Shown: positions 19,558-28,689 of the stretch, in pieces
Position numbering within the stretch: position 1 is the first letter of the stretch
Layout of the letters: every line of letters starts with the position of its first letter
From: a virus
Virus record (IMG/VR): IMGVR_UViG_3300046314_000148
Span: 1-64,000 of that record
Length of the DNA stretch: 64,000 bases
Reading direction: 5' to 3' (one strand)
Program-made: the position numbers and the translations under genes
The notes under the pieces: model-generated
The model's input: the letters and a program-made list of their open reading frames with translations, nothing else
Databases searched by the model: none
Told to the model about the DNA's origin: nothing

Positions 19558-20474
19558 TGAGCGTATATACAGAAGAGCAAATCAAGAGGGTTCTTGCAGG
19601 TGCAGGGCAGACTATTCAGAATGAGGTCGATTCCGACTACATCATTTTTTGCCCATTCCACCCAAACAATAGAACACCTGCTGGAGAAGTGGACAAGAGA
19701 AGCGGAAAGTTTTTCTGCTTTTCCTGCCACCACATTGCAGATCTTGTAGAGCTAATCATGCATACAACTGGCAGGACCTACTTTGAATCAGTGCGTTTCA
19801 TTAAGACAAAGGAGCAGGCATCACTACTTACAGCAGACGTAGAGAGACAGTTGTACGTAAAGCCAGACTATACTCTTTTTGATAAGGCTCTAATCGCTAC
19901 ACTCAACGAAAGTGCTCTGTCTTCTAGCAGGGCAATGGCCTACTACAGGGGCAGATCAATTACTGAGGACAGCGTCAAAACTTTTCAGCTGGGATACTCT
20001 CAGAAGCAAGACATGGTAACCATTCCAGTACATGCTCCAGACGGTATGCCAGTTGGCTTCGTGGGCCGCTCTGTCGAGGGCAAGGACTTTAAGAATACTC
20101 CAGGCTTGCCAAAGGGAAAGGTGCTTTTTAACTTACACAGAGTAAAAGCATCTAGTAAGGTTTTTGTGGTAGAATCGTCATTCGATGCAATTCGTTTAAG
20201 CCAGGCTGGCTTGCCAGCGGTAGCAACACTCGGGTCAAACGTATCAAACACACAAATAGAATTGCTTCACAAGTATTTCAACAATGTAGTAATATTGCCA
20301 GATAACGATGAAGCAGGAAACAATATGACAGATAGGGTTACCAAGAAGCTTGGTAGTCGTGTATCGGTTGTAAAGCTAGATAGTAAGTATAAAGATATTG
20401 GAGACATGTCCGATGAAGAGATAAAAACTCTCGATGAATCATTTGACAAGTCAATAGTATCCATGCTACAATAA
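19557..20474 (+). CDS. DnaG-type primase
   Basis: A 305-residue primase that lays down RNA primers on the lagging strand. A zinc-binding domain (CPFHPNN... then CFSCH) occupies about residues 32-59, close to the CHC2 pattern. A Toprim fold follows: the glutamate motif VFVVESSFDAIRL near 202-214 and LPDNDEAG near 247-254. The protein is shorter than bacterial DnaG (about 600) and lacks a helicase-binding C-terminal domain. It follows the helicase by a 1-nt overlap. Confidence 0.92.
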   Translation: MSVYTEEQIKRVLAGAGQTIQNEVDSDYIIFCPFHPNNRTPAGEVDKRSGKFFCFSCHHIADLVELIMHTTGRTYFESVRFIKTKEQASLLTADVERQLYVKPDYTLFDKALIATLNESALSSSRAMAYYRGRSITEDSVKTFQLGYSQKQDMVTIPVHAPDGMPVGFVGRSVEGKDFKNTPGLPKGKVLFNLHRVKASSKVFVVESSFDAIRLSQAGLPAVATLGSNVSNTQIELLHKYFNNVVILPDNDEAGNNMTDRVTKKLGSRVSVVKLDSKYKDIGDMSDEEIKTLDESFDKSIVSMLQ

Positions 20475-20499
20475 TAAAACAAACCAAACAAGGAGAAAA

Positions 20500-21156
20500 A
20501 TGAGTGTAATTAGAGGGCTAAAAGATATCGGTGCAATTCTCGATAAGCCAAAGTATGAATCAACAGGAGCAAAGGTACGCTGGGTTAAGCTTGCAGACGG
20601 ACAGTCAGCAAAGATCCGCTTCGTAGAAGAGCTAGACCAAGACTCAGCACACTACTCAGAGGCCCGTGGCCTATCTGTAGTAATCGCACAGCACACCAAT
20701 CCAAAGGACTACAAGCGTATGGCTGCTTGTACCCAGGACTCAGAGGGCCGTTGCTTTGCTTGTGAGATGGCTCGCAAGGAGCCAAAGGCTGGCTGGCGTT
20801 CAAAGCTACGCTTCTACTGCAACGTGCTAGTAGATGATGGCCTAGAGTCTCCATATGTTGCTGTATGGTCACAGGGTGTCACCAAGCAGTCTGCATTCAA
20901 CACCATCCGTGAGTATGCTCTAGAAACTGGAAGCATCTCAAACCTTCAGTGGAAGCTGAAGCGTAATGGTCAGGGAACCGAGACCAACTACACCTTGATC
21001 CCAACTGGCCCCGACGCAGAGCCATTCACCTGGGGTGACTACGAGTTCCACAACTTGGAGAAGGTAGTTCGTGAAGTTCCTTACTCAGAGCAGGAAGCAT
21101 TCTACTTCGGCTTCGACGGACCAACTTCAATCACCTCTACCAATACTGACTGGTAG
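20500..21156 (+). CDS. gp32-like single-stranded DNA-binding protein with zinc motif
   Basis: A 218-residue protein preceded by an excellent ribosome site (AAGGAGA). Residues about 65-92 have H-x11-C-x7-C-x2-C (QHTNP...AACTQDSEGRCFACE), close to the zinc motif of T4 gp32. Strands on either side (KLRFYCNVLVDDGL, YVAVWSQGV, NYTLIPTG) fit an OB fold. The C-terminus is short and not strongly acidic (SITSTNTDW), unlike gp32. It would coat single-stranded DNA at the fork. A strong site and a terminator just behind fit a protein made in large amounts. Confidence 0.75.
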   Translation: MSVIRGLKDIGAILDKPKYESTGAKVRWVKLADGQSAKIRFVEELDQDSAHYSEARGLSVVIAQHTNPKDYKRMAACTQDSEGRCFACEMARKEPKAGWRSKLRFYCNVLVDDGLESPYVAVWSQGVTKQSAFNTIREYALETGSISNLQWKLKRNGQGTETNYTLIPTGPDAEPFTWGDYEFHNLEKVVREVPYSEQEAFYFGFDGPTSITSTNTDW

Positions 21157-21168
21157 TCGATAAAGCTT

Positions 21169-21202
21169 TGGGGGTATCTGCAAAAGGTACCCCCATTCGC
21201 TT
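21169..21202 (+). terminator. Hairpin terminator after ssDNA-binding protein
   Basis: A 10-bp stem (TGGGGGTATC at 21169-21178 with GGTACCCCCA-type arm at 21186-21195) encloses a 7-nt loop. A weak T-rich tail (TTCGCTTT) follows. It separates the helicase-primase-SSB genes from the polymerase gene. Confidence 0.65.
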
Positions 21203-21210
21203 TACATGTC

Positions 21211-21239
21211 TTGACAACATGCAAAAAATATGTCATAAT
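21211..21239 (+). promoter_or_regulatory. Sigma-70-like promoter for DNA polymerase
   Basis: TTGACA at 21211-21216, 17 nt, CATAAT at 21234-21239 with TGT before it. The predicted start is near 21246, leaving a 28-nt leader with AAGGA before the ATG at 21274. Confidence 0.75.
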
Positions 21240-21273
21240 TTTTACACATTATTAAAATAACATTAAGGATAAT

Positions 21274-24200
21274 ATGAGTTACGCAGGGCTTCACGTTCAC
21301 ACGCACTACAGTTTGTTTGACGGAATCGCCACCCCACAGGAATATGTGGACCGTGCAGTACAGCTAGGCATGCCAGCTATTGCAATTACAGACCATGGAT
21401 CTCTATCTGGTCACCGTGAAATGTACCGTGCCGCAAAGGAGGCTGGCATCAAGCCAATTCTGGGCATCGAGGGATACATCACGAAGGATCGCTTTGATCA
21501 CACAGACAAGAAAGAGAAGAACGATCTTCTCGACCTAAACTACAACCACTTGATTATCTTGGCTAAGAATGCCAAGGGTCTTGAAAACCTAAACAAGCTT
21601 AATGAACTTGCCTGGACTGAGGGCTTCTACAAGAAGCCACGCATTGACTGGCAGATTCTAGAGCAGTACAAGGAAGGCCTAATCGTAACCTCTGGCTGCC
21701 TATCTGGATTCCTTGCAAAGGCTATCGAAGCAGATAACCTAGCTGTTGCTAAAGAGCACATCCAGTGGGCTAAGAAGACCTTTGGGGATGACTACTATAT
21801 CGAGGTTATGCCACACAACCCAGCAGAGGTTAACAAGCTCCTCCTAGACCTAGCCGATGAATTCGGGGTAAAGCCAGTTGTAACACCAGACTGCCACCAC
21901 TCAGACCCATCGCAGAAGGAAATCCAGGAGCTAAAGCTTATCCTAAACTCTTACTCTAACAAAGTAGAGAAGGAGTCAACCTACGAAGGCTCTCAGAAGC
22001 ACGAAGGCCTCATGGAAAAGCTAGACTACCTGTACGGTGCAGACCGCCAAATGTCGTTCAACAAGTTCGAGATTCACTTGCTTTCAGATGAAGAGATGCA
22101 CAACGCTATGAAGGCACAGGGCATTGATCGTGAAGACATGTACGAGTCAACCATTGAGATCGTTAATAAGATTGGTGACTATAAGATCAAGGACCACCAG
22201 GACCTACTTCCAGTACAGTACCAGAATCCAGACCAGGAACTTCGTGACCTTGCTATTGCAGGTCTAGAGAAGCGTGGCGTAAAGACTCAGGAATACCTAG
22301 ACAGACTAGACGAAGAGCTTAAGGTAATTAGCGACAAGAACTTTGGACCTTACTTCCTAGTTGTACGCTCCATGATTACATGGGCTAAAAAAGAGGGAAT
22401 CATGGTTGGACCAGGACGTGGTTCAGCAGCAGGTTCCTTGCTATGCTACGCCCTAGAGATTACAGACATTGACCCTATTGTTCACGGTCTACTATTCTTC
22501 CGCTTTATTAACCCAGAGCGTAATGACTTCCCAGATATCGATACAGATATCCAGGACTCACGTCGTGAAGAGGTCAAGGACTACCTGGTTCGTCAGTATA
22601 AGCACGTAGCGTCTATTGCTACATTCCTGCAGTTCCGTGGCAAGGGCATGGTGCGTGACATCGCACGTGTTCTAAACATTCCACTATCTGACGTAAACAA
22701 GGTTCTTAAGCTAGTTGACGATTGGGACGACTACTGTACCTCTAAGCAGACAGCATGGTTCCGTGAGAAGTATCCAGAGATTGAAACCTATGGAGACCTT
22801 CTACGTGGCCGTATTCGTGGTACTGGAATTCACGCTGCAGGTGTTGTAACATCTAAGCAGCCTATCTTTAAGTTTGCACCTCTAGAGACTCGAACCACTC
22901 CTGGCTCAAAGGACCGCATCCCAGTTGTTGCGGTAGACATGGAAGAAGCAGAGCGTATTGGTCTTATTAAGATCGATGCTTTGGGTCTAAAGACACTGTC
23001 TGTATTGCGAGACACGCTAGACATTATCGAAGAGCGTCACGGAAAAAAGATTAATCTTCTAGATGTTAAGACAGATGATGCCAATGTCTATAAAATGTTG
23101 TCAGAGGGATATACCAAGGGTGTGTTCCAGTGTGAAGCTACTCCATATACCAACTTGCTAGTCAAGATGGGTGTTAAGAACTTTGCTGAACTTGCTGCAT
23201 CTAACGCACTAGTTCGCCCAGGTGCCGCCAACACTATTGGTAAAGACTACATTGCCCGTAAGCACGGTAAGCAGAACATTGCCTACCACCACCAGGTGAT
23301 GAAGGCATTTACCGAGGAGACCTATGGATGTATTCTATACCAGGAGCAGGTCATGCAGGCCTGTACCGAACTTGGTGGAATGACCATGGCTGAAGCTGAC
23401 AAGGTTCGTAAGATTATTGGTAAGAAGAAAGACGCACGTGAATTTGACGCATATCGTGATCAGTTCGTAAAGGGTGCATCCCGATTCCTATCCCCTAACG
23501 TCGCTGAAGAGCTCTGGACGGACTTTGAGGCCCATGCTGGATACTCTTTTAATAAGTCTCACGCTGTGGCTTACTCGACCCTCTCATACTGGACCGCTTG
23601 GCTCAAGTATAACTATCCACTAGAGTTCATGTACTCATTGCTAAAGAATGAAAAGGATAAGGATGCTAGAACAGAGTATCTAATCGAGGCAAAGCGTATG
23701 GGAATCTCTGTCAAGTTACCACACATCAACGACTCTGGAATCGACTTCCAGATCGAGGGTAAGGGTATTCGATTTGGCCTAACTGCTATCAAGTACATCT
23801 CAGACAACATTGCTGCTAAGTACATGGAGCACCGTCCATTCAACTCTTACAAGGAGCTAGAAGAATTCACCTTTGCTAAGGGTAGCGGAGTAAACTCTCG
23901 TGCCCTACAGGCTTTGCGTGTTATTGGTGGTGCAACTTTCCCAGATAATCCTAGGAACGACCAAGAGATTAAAGAGAACCTATACGAGTACCTGAACCTA
24001 CCAGAATTCAACTTCTCGATTCCACAGCACTACTACGCATTCATCAATGACGTAGAAGAGTTCGAGGAAAAGGGTTCGTTCATCCTTATGGGCATGGTCA
24101 AGAGCATCAAGCGAGGTTCTGGTTGGAGCCGAGTGGAGATCCTAGATAAGACTGGTAGCGTGGGCATCTTTGACGAGGAGCAGACAACAATCGAGAGCGG

Positions 24201-24549
24201 AAAGACCTATCTTATTCTTGCTAGCGATAATAGAATTGTAGAGTCAATTCAGGTAGACGACATCGGAAAGGTAGACTCAGCTCTGACTAAGTATCTTAGT
24301 TACAAGACTTTGCCATACAAGGAGGATGAGTTGTTCGTGGTATCATTTAAGCCACGAGTGACAAAGGCTGGAAAGAAGATGGCCTCACTTACTTTGGCAG
24401 ATACATCCCGAGAGCTGCACCCAGTTACAGTCTTCCCTACTGCTTTTCCAAAGGCATATATGAAGATTCAAGCTGGTAACGCCTATAAGTTTGATCTTGG
24501 TAAGACAAAGGATGGCACAGTCATCATGGAAGATGTGGCAAATGTTTAA
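21274..24549 (+). CDS. dnaE: DNA polymerase III alpha subunit
   Basis: A 1091-residue replicative polymerase. The PHP domain begins at residue 4 (GLHVHTHYSLFDGI, AIAITDHGSLSG, IKPILGIEGYI). The palm catalytic triad is in FPDIDTDIQD near residues 418-427. PGRGSAAGS near 385 and the DNA-binding SHAVAYSTLSYW segment near 762 are conserved. The C-terminal part (about 936-1090) forms OB-type strands. The length is near that of bacterial DnaE (about 1150). No beta-clamp-like gene or exonuclease subunit is seen in the window, so host clamp use is likely. It has its own promoter and the ribosome site AAGGA. Confidence 0.95.
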   Translation: MSYAGLHVHTHYSLFDGIATPQEYVDRAVQLGMPAIAITDHGSLSGHREMYRAAKEAGIKPILGIEGYITKDRFDHTDKKEKNDLLDLNYNHLIILAKNAKGLENLNKLNELAWTEGFYKKPRIDWQILEQYKEGLIVTSGCLSGFLAKAIEADNLAVAKEHIQWAKKTFGDDYYIEVMPHNPAEVNKLLLDLADEFGVKPVVTPDCHHSDPSQKEIQELKLILNSYSNKVEKESTYEGSQKHEGLMEKLDYLYGADRQMSFNKFEIHLLSDEEMHNAMKAQGIDREDMYESTIEIVNKIGDYKIKDHQDLLPVQYQNPDQELRDLAIAGLEKRGVKTQEYLDRLDEELKVISDKNFGPYFLVVRSMITWAKKEGIMVGPGRGSAAGSLLCYALEITDIDPIVHGLLFFRFINPERNDFPDIDTDIQDSRREEVKDYLVRQYKHVASIATFLQFRGKGMVRDIARVLNIPLSDVNKVLKLVDDWDDYCTSKQTAWFREKYPEIETYGDLLRGRIRGTGIHAAGVVTSKQPIFKFAPLETRTTPGSKDRIPVVAVDMEEAERIGLIKIDALGLKTLSVLRDTLDIIEERHGKKINLLDVKTDDANVYKMLSEGYTKGVFQCEATPYTNLLVKMGVKNFAELAASNALVRPGAANTIGKDYIARKHGKQNIAYHHQVMKAFTEETYGCILYQEQVMQACTELGGMTMAEADKVRKIIGKKKDAREFDAYRDQFVKGASRFLSPNVAEELWTDFEAHAGYSFNKSHAVAYSTLSYWTAWLKYNYPLEFMYSLLKNEKDKDARTEYLIEAKRMGISVKLPHINDSGIDFQIEGKGIRFGLTAIKYISDNIAAKYMEHRPFNSYKELEEFTFAKGSGVNSRALQALRVIGGATFPDNPRNDQEIKENLYEYLNLPEFNFSIPQHYYAFINDVEEFEEKGSFILMGMVKSIKRGSGWSRVEILDKTGSVGIFDEEQTTIESGKTYLILASDNRIVESIQVDDIGKVDSALTKYLSYKTLPYKEDELFVVSFKPRVTKAGKKMASLTLADTSRELHPVTVFPTAFPKAYMKIQAGNAYKFDLGKTKDGTVIMEDVANV

Positions 24550-24573
24550 TAACGAAAATGGAGAAACTAGATA

Positions 24574-25587
24574 ATGGTAATGACAGTAGAAGATGTGCTA
24601 GCTCAACTAAACCCGAAGCTACGCAAGAATATTACAACTGGTGACATGGTAGCTGAAACAGAGTTCCAGGCCCTGCCTAGCTATGGGCTAAACCGTGCAC
24701 TAAACGGTGGACTACCATATGGCAGACAGGTTCTGATCTGGGGAAGCAAGTCTTCCGCAAAGTCTTCACTCTGCTTGCAGATGATTGGAGAGGCTCAGCA
24801 GGATGGCAAGGTTTGTGCTTGGATCGATGCAGAGATGTCATACGACAAGTCTTGGGCAGAAAAGCTTGGGGTAGACACCTCGAAGCTAATCGTATCTCAG
24901 GCACGAACCATCAACGAGATGGTGGATGTCGGGGTACAGCTAATGCATGCTGGAGTAGACCTAATTGTCGTAGACTCGATTACATCACTCCTACCTGCAA
25001 TCTATTTCGAGAAAGACTCTGACGAACTTAAGCAGCTAGAGAACACCAAGCAGATTGGTGCAGAATCTAGAGACTTCAGTAACGCAACCAAGATGCTTAA
25101 CTATGCCAACAACAAGGTTAAGCCAACTTTGCTAGTGTTTATTAGTCAGTCTAGAAATAACATTAATGCAATGTACACTCAGCAGCAGCCAACAGGCGGA
25201 CAGTCTATCAAGTTCTACTCGTCTACCGTAATCAAGCTGTTCTCTTCTGAGTCTGACAACCAGGCAATTAAGGGTAAGATTCACGTGGGAGACAAGCTTA
25301 TCGAGGAAAAGGTTGGTCGCAAGGTACGCTGGGAGGTTCAGTTCTCGAAGACTTCTCCTGCATTCCAGTCTGGGGAGTACGACTTCTACTTCCGAGGTGG
25401 CCTAATCGGCATAGACACCATCGGAGACCTAGTAGATACTGCAGAGATGATGGGCATTGTAGAGCGTACAGGAGCCTGGTACATCTTGCCAGATGGGTCT
25501 AAGGTCCAGGGTAGAGAAGCATTCGTTAACCGTGTAAGAGAAGATGTAGATCTTCAGGACTCAATTAAGGCTAAGATCAATGTCTAA
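24574..25587 (+). CDS. recA: RecA-like recombinase
   Basis: A 337-residue strand-exchange ATPase. The P-loop near residues 56-64 reads GSKSSAKSS, with alanine where RecA has glycine before the lysine. Other RecA elements are CAWIDAEMSYDKSWAEKLGVD, LIVVDSITSLLP (Walker B, about 129-140), LVFISQSRNNIN, and the loop PTGGQSIKFYSS corresponding to the GGxALKFYAS region. The protein lacks most of the C-terminal tail of bacterial RecA (about 350). The start at 24574 is served by GGAG near 24560; an ATG at 24580 is also possible. It lies in the polymerase operon. Confidence 0.9.
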   Translation: MVMTVEDVLAQLNPKLRKNITTGDMVAETEFQALPSYGLNRALNGGLPYGRQVLIWGSKSSAKSSLCLQMIGEAQQDGKVCAWIDAEMSYDKSWAEKLGVDTSKLIVSQARTINEMVDVGVQLMHAGVDLIVVDSITSLLPAIYFEKDSDELKQLENTKQIGAESRDFSNATKMLNYANNKVKPTLLVFISQSRNNINAMYTQQQPTGGQSIKFYSSTVIKLFSSESDNQAIKGKIHVGDKLIEEKVGRKVRWEVQFSKTSPAFQSGEYDFYFRGGLIGIDTIGDLVDTAEMMGIVERTGAWYILPDGSKVQGREAFVNRVREDVDLQDSIKAKINV

Positions 25588-25750
25588 GTATACAGTTTAT
25601 AATGGTAAGTTCTTGTGCCACACTTGCAAAGATCTAGTGACCAGCCTAAGATCATATCCAGAAACAAAAGAGCTAACCTGGATGTGCAAGGAGAAGCACA
25701 TGACCCGTATCGACCTAACAACCAAGAGAAGCAAAAAAGACTATGAGTGA
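25580..25750 (+). CDS. Small zinc-finger protein
   Basis: A 56-residue protein that begins inside the RecA gene end (8-nt overlap) and overlaps the next start by 8 nt. It has two metal-binding pairs: CHTC near residues 13-16 and C-x4-H near 36-41 (MCKEKH). This spacing suggests a small zinc ribbon. Lysine and arginine are abundant, so nucleic-acid binding is likely. It fits the operon reading with no gaps. Confidence 0.7.
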   Translation: MSKYTVYNGKFLCHTCKDLVTSLRSYPETKELTWMCKEKHMTRIDLTTKRSKKDYE

Positions 25751-26039
25751 GCGTGGAGAGGCTAGCAAGGTTGGTGCCAAGCAGCATAAGAATTCTGGTA
25801 GAAATACCAAGAAGGGCGACGCCACTTGGCACAACTTCACGGTTGACTTCAAGGAGTACCCAAAGGGGTTCACCGTAAATAAAGACAACTGGGCAAAGGC
25901 AGTAACCGATGCAATGAGAAACCACGCTGACCCAGCAATTTTCGTAGTGCTTGGAGAAGGAAACCAAAAGGTAAGGCTTGCTATAATAGAGGTGGGTATG
26001 CTAGAGCTATTGGTGGAGGGCCAAGTTGAAAATAGATAA
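25743..26039 (+). CDS. Possible PD-(D/E)xK-like nuclease / resolvase-like protein
   Basis: A 98-residue basic protein. The N-terminus (GEASKVGAKQHKNSGRNTKKGD) is rich in Lys/Arg/Asn, then WHNFTVDFKEYPKGFTVNKDNW contains a D-x-K step after a beta strand, and VRLAIIEV closes the fold. The GD...VDFK pattern would fit a minimal PD-(D/E)xK-type nuclease such as a small Holliday junction resolvase. The call is weak: residues alone do not prove activity. It is located between recA and a 2OG-oxygenase-like gene in the recombination region. Confidence 0.35.
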   Translation: MSERGEASKVGAKQHKNSGRNTKKGDATWHNFTVDFKEYPKGFTVNKDNWAKAVTDAMRNHADPAIFVVLGEGNQKVRLAIIEVGMLELLVEGQVENR

Positions 26040-26655
26040 AATAAGTAATGTACTTACTCAGGATCAGGTACAGAGGATTCTAGATAACATAAGCTATCAA
26101 ATCTCAATTCGCCCAAAAACTGAGCTAGGCACGACATCAGCAGAGACTTCTGTAGAGGCAGACGTAAAGTTCTATCGTGATCAAGGCAGAATGGACCTGG
26201 AAGAAATTGTACTAGACGAAGATATCCAGGCCGTTTTTGACAGCATAGCTTCCAGGTATAATGCAGATCTAAAGCTAATCCCCAATGGAGTAATGTACGC
26301 CAGATATGATGGTTCTATTGGGGATAACCCTTTTCTAGGGCCACACTATGATGGCGGTGATTGTGATTTTATGCTAGATTATCAGCTAGAATCTAATACG
26401 GATTGGGCAATAGGCCAAAACGAAGTTGTTACAGACATGGTAGACAACGAAGCCCTGACCCTATATCCACTATCCAAGCTTCACTACCGTCCAAAGAAGA
26501 CATTCTCCAAGAGCGATTTCGTTACGGCACTTTTCTTTAGATATACTGTTCGTAGCGGAAATGCCCCTGGTATCGAGAAGGATACGTCAGATGACCTAGA
26601 CAGCATTGTCCAGGACATATACAGTAACTATTACTCTGGGCTATACTTAAAGTAA
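26026..26655 (+). CDS. 2OG-Fe(II)-oxygenase-like protein
   Basis: A 209-residue protein starting at TTG 26026, with GGAGGG just upstream and a 14-nt overlap with the previous gene. The double-stranded beta-helix signature is present: HYDGG (H-x-D pair, about residues 107-109), a distal histidine in KLHYRP and an arginine in LFFRYTVR. These fit the metal ligands and cosubstrate arginine of the 2OG-Fe(II) oxygenase family. The substrate is unknown; location beside recA raises DNA or protein modification as possibilities. A degenerate, inactive relative cannot be excluded. Confidence 0.5.
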   Translation: MKIDKISNVLTQDQVQRILDNISYQISIRPKTELGTTSAETSVEADVKFYRDQGRMDLEEIVLDEDIQAVFDSIASRYNADLKLIPNGVMYARYDGSIGDNPFLGPHYDGGDCDFMLDYQLESNTDWAIGQNEVVTDMVDNEALTLYPLSKLHYRPKKTFSKSDFVTALFFRYTVRSGNAPGIEKDTSDDLDSIVQDIYSNYYSGLYLK

Positions 26656-26694
26656 AGAAATACTCGTATACCTATTACAATTATCAGATTTTTA

Positions 26695-26703
26695 TGCTAG
26701 AAT
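26695..26703 (+). promoter_or_regulatory. Extended -10 promoter for 26733
   Basis: TGC-TAGAAT at 26695-26703. Predicted start near 26710; the ribosome site AGGAAA precedes the ATG at 26733. The 78-nt gap holds no gene. Confidence 0.55.
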
Positions 26704-26732
26704 TAGCTTGTTAAAAAAGATTAGGAAAAAAT

Positions 26733-27557
26733 ATGAACATAAACCCAATGACAGGTGCAATGCCACAGCCAGCAAAGATGCACGAGTATCTGACTGGCTT
26801 TGACAAGTACACACAAGAATTACCAATATATGTAGAGAAGCCATTCTCTGACGACCAGGTTGCTCAGCTTCGCTCAGTTATTGAAGCAAACAGAGCACTC
26901 ATGAACACTGGAGAAGACTACGAGGCTGTTCCTGGAAAGCAGGAGCAGTACTACGGGGCATCAAGATACCACCCTAAGAAGATCGTTCACATGTCACGAC
27001 TACTTATCGAGTTCGACTGTCCACCAGAAGTTCAGGCGGTAATGGATGATTACTGTAAGCCATTGCACAAGGACCCAGTGGTCCTGACACACTACAACTA
27101 CATCGATTACAATATGGAGTATGGAGAAGGCAAGCATGCTCCTGCGTTACCACCACATCTAGATGCAGACGAGAACCTTGTAACATTTAACTATATGATC
27201 GGTGGAAACGTCGATGACTGGACACTCTGGGTAGATGACAAGCCATACGATCTGAAGCTTAACGATGCTGTAATCTTTAGTGCTGTTAACCAGGTACACT
27301 GGAGATCAAAGCGAAACTGGAAGCCAGGAGAGTTCGTAGAGATTGTAAGCTTCGACTATTGCCCTACCACTAACTATAGATGGACTGGCCAAATGAACCC
27401 AATCGATCCTATGCAGCGTCATCAGGAGAGAGCAATCTATCAAGAGGCAGTAAACAACCATCCAAAAATGCAAGAAGCATGGAGCCTCTACAACGCTGAA
27501 GGAATTAAGGACGGGATTCCTCAGCACGAGATTGCAGGTTTTGCAGATGCAGAATAG
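26733..27557 (+). CDS. 2OG-Fe(II) oxygenase
   Basis: A 274-residue protein. The metal-binding motif is PPHLDADENL (H-x-D), with the distal histidine in NQVHWRSKRNW and arginine following; the strand FVEIVSFDY ends the double-stranded beta helix. These are the facial-triad positions of 2-oxoglutarate-dependent oxygenases. The N-terminus (about 100 residues) is an extra helical domain. The reaction would be hydroxylation or demethylation of an unknown target. It is the second such gene beside recA. Confidence 0.65.
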   Translation: MNINPMTGAMPQPAKMHEYLTGFDKYTQELPIYVEKPFSDDQVAQLRSVIEANRALMNTGEDYEAVPGKQEQYYGASRYHPKKIVHMSRLLIEFDCPPEVQAVMDDYCKPLHKDPVVLTHYNYIDYNMEYGEGKHAPALPPHLDADENLVTFNYMIGGNVDDWTLWVDDKPYDLKLNDAVIFSAVNQVHWRSKRNWKPGEFVEIVSFDYCPTTNYRWTGQMNPIDPMQRHQERAIYQEAVNNHPKMQEAWSLYNAEGIKDGIPQHEIAGFADAE

Positions 27558-27870
27558 CGATACAACAGGCCAGCAGCCAACCACGTTAGACATGATTAAT
27601 GGTCTTGCAGATATTGCAGACTACATGGATGACAAGGAGCTAACAGAAGCTCTAACCTTTATTGCTAAGATTATTATTAAACCAGACATTCCATTACAGG
27701 TTGCAACTATCGAGATCGTACGCCTGCAAGCAATTGCAGCAAAGATGTCTTTTAAGGCAACATGGATGGCAAACGTAGACAAGGGAGACAGAGCGAAGAA
27801 GAACTTATACTATACTGCTGCAGAATCAATCAATGCACTAGTATCAGCACTTAAGTACATTACTCGCTAA
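27547..27870 (+). CDS. Hypothetical helical protein
   Basis: A 107-residue protein from the ATG at 27547 (an in-frame TTG at 27532 is less likely). It overlaps the upstream stop by 11 nt. The sequence is helical and amphipathic (GLADIADYMDDKELTEALTFIAKIIIK...). I do not recognise it. It belongs to the operon leading to the nuclease gene. Confidence 0.6.
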   Translation: MQNSDTTGQQPTTLDMINGLADIADYMDDKELTEALTFIAKIIIKPDIPLQVATIEIVRLQAIAAKMSFKATWMANVDKGDRAKKNLYYTAAESINALVSALKYITR

Positions 27871-27876
27871 GGTTAT

Positions 27877-28689
27877 ATGATGGCTAAAAATTTACTAAGC
27901 CAGGTTATGCTAAAGAAGGTAGACAATAAGGTTGCCTCTTTTCTTAACACTGCAGAACTAATTGAAAAAATCAACAGCGGTTATACTATTAATCGTGTAG
28001 ATAAGTTTCAGACAAAGAAAACTTTTGCACCATCAACGATTGCATTTTCTCACGGAGAATGTGCCCGTTATTGGTACATTGCTTTCAGCGGTGCAAACTT
28101 TACTGATAATGCAGATGCCTACGGCGGTGCCAACATGACAGCTGGTACCAAGTCGCACGAGCGTATTCAGGAAGCTATGGGAAATGTCCCAGGATTTCTG
28201 GTGGATTCAGAGTTTAAGATTACATCAGAAGACCCTCCAATCTTTGGTTACGGCGACGTAATCCTGAATTGGGAAGGAGAAGACCTTCTAGGCGAAATTA
28301 AAACAATGCCAAGCGAAGGCTTCGAATACAGAAAGAATGTCGGTAAGCCAAAGCTTGGACACCTAGTCCAGCTACTTATCTACATGAAGATTTTAGGCAA
28401 GTCAAGGGCTGTCCTTATATATGAGAATAAGAACAATCACGAACTATTGATTCTGCCTATTGAGGTAACTAAAGATAGTTACCTAGTTGCGTGGGTAAAC
28501 CAGACATTTGAATGGATGAAGGATGTTCGAAAGGCTTGGGAAAATAAAACCTTGCCAGAGAAGGTCTATCGATCAAATTCAAAGATCTGCAAGACGTGTC
28601 CTGTTCAGGCTGCGTGTGCAGAGGCTGGTGCTGGAGTAATTAAACTCAAGTCCATGGAGCCTATAGATGAAGCATTGTCAATGGTGTGA
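27877..28689 (+). CDS. Cas4/RecB-like exonuclease with Fe-S cluster cysteines
   Basis: A 270-residue nuclease. One cysteine lies near residue 61 (HGECARYWYI) and three near 238-248 (CKTCPVQAAC), the arrangement that holds a 4Fe-4S cluster in Cas4/AddB-type enzymes. Between them are the PD-(D/E)xK residues: GYGDVILNW (D near 127) and GEIKTM (E-x-K near 139-141), followed by GHLVQLLIYMKIL, the motif-QxxxY helix. It would degrade or process DNA ends during recombination. No CRISPR array is seen, so the Cas4 likeness does not mean a CRISPR system. Two ATGs (27877, 27880) can start it. Confidence 0.85.
   Translation: MMAKNLLSQVMLKKVDNKVASFLNTAELIEKINSGYTINRVDKFQTKKTFAPSTIAFSHGECARYWYIAFSGANFTDNADAYGGANMTAGTKSHERIQEAMGNVPGFLVDSEFKITSEDPPIFGYGDVILNWEGEDLLGEIKTMPSEGFEYRKNVGKPKLGHLVQLLIYMKILGKSRAVLIYENKNNHELLILPIEVTKDSYLVAWVNQTFEWMKDVRKAWENKTLPEKVYRSNSKICKTCPVQAACAEAGAGVIKLKSMEPIDEALSMV

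Noticed and set aside
27877-28689. Cas4-like nuclease as part of a CRISPR system
   Set aside because: No repeat array, cas1 or cas2 in the window; the gene sits in a recombination operon as in many phages.
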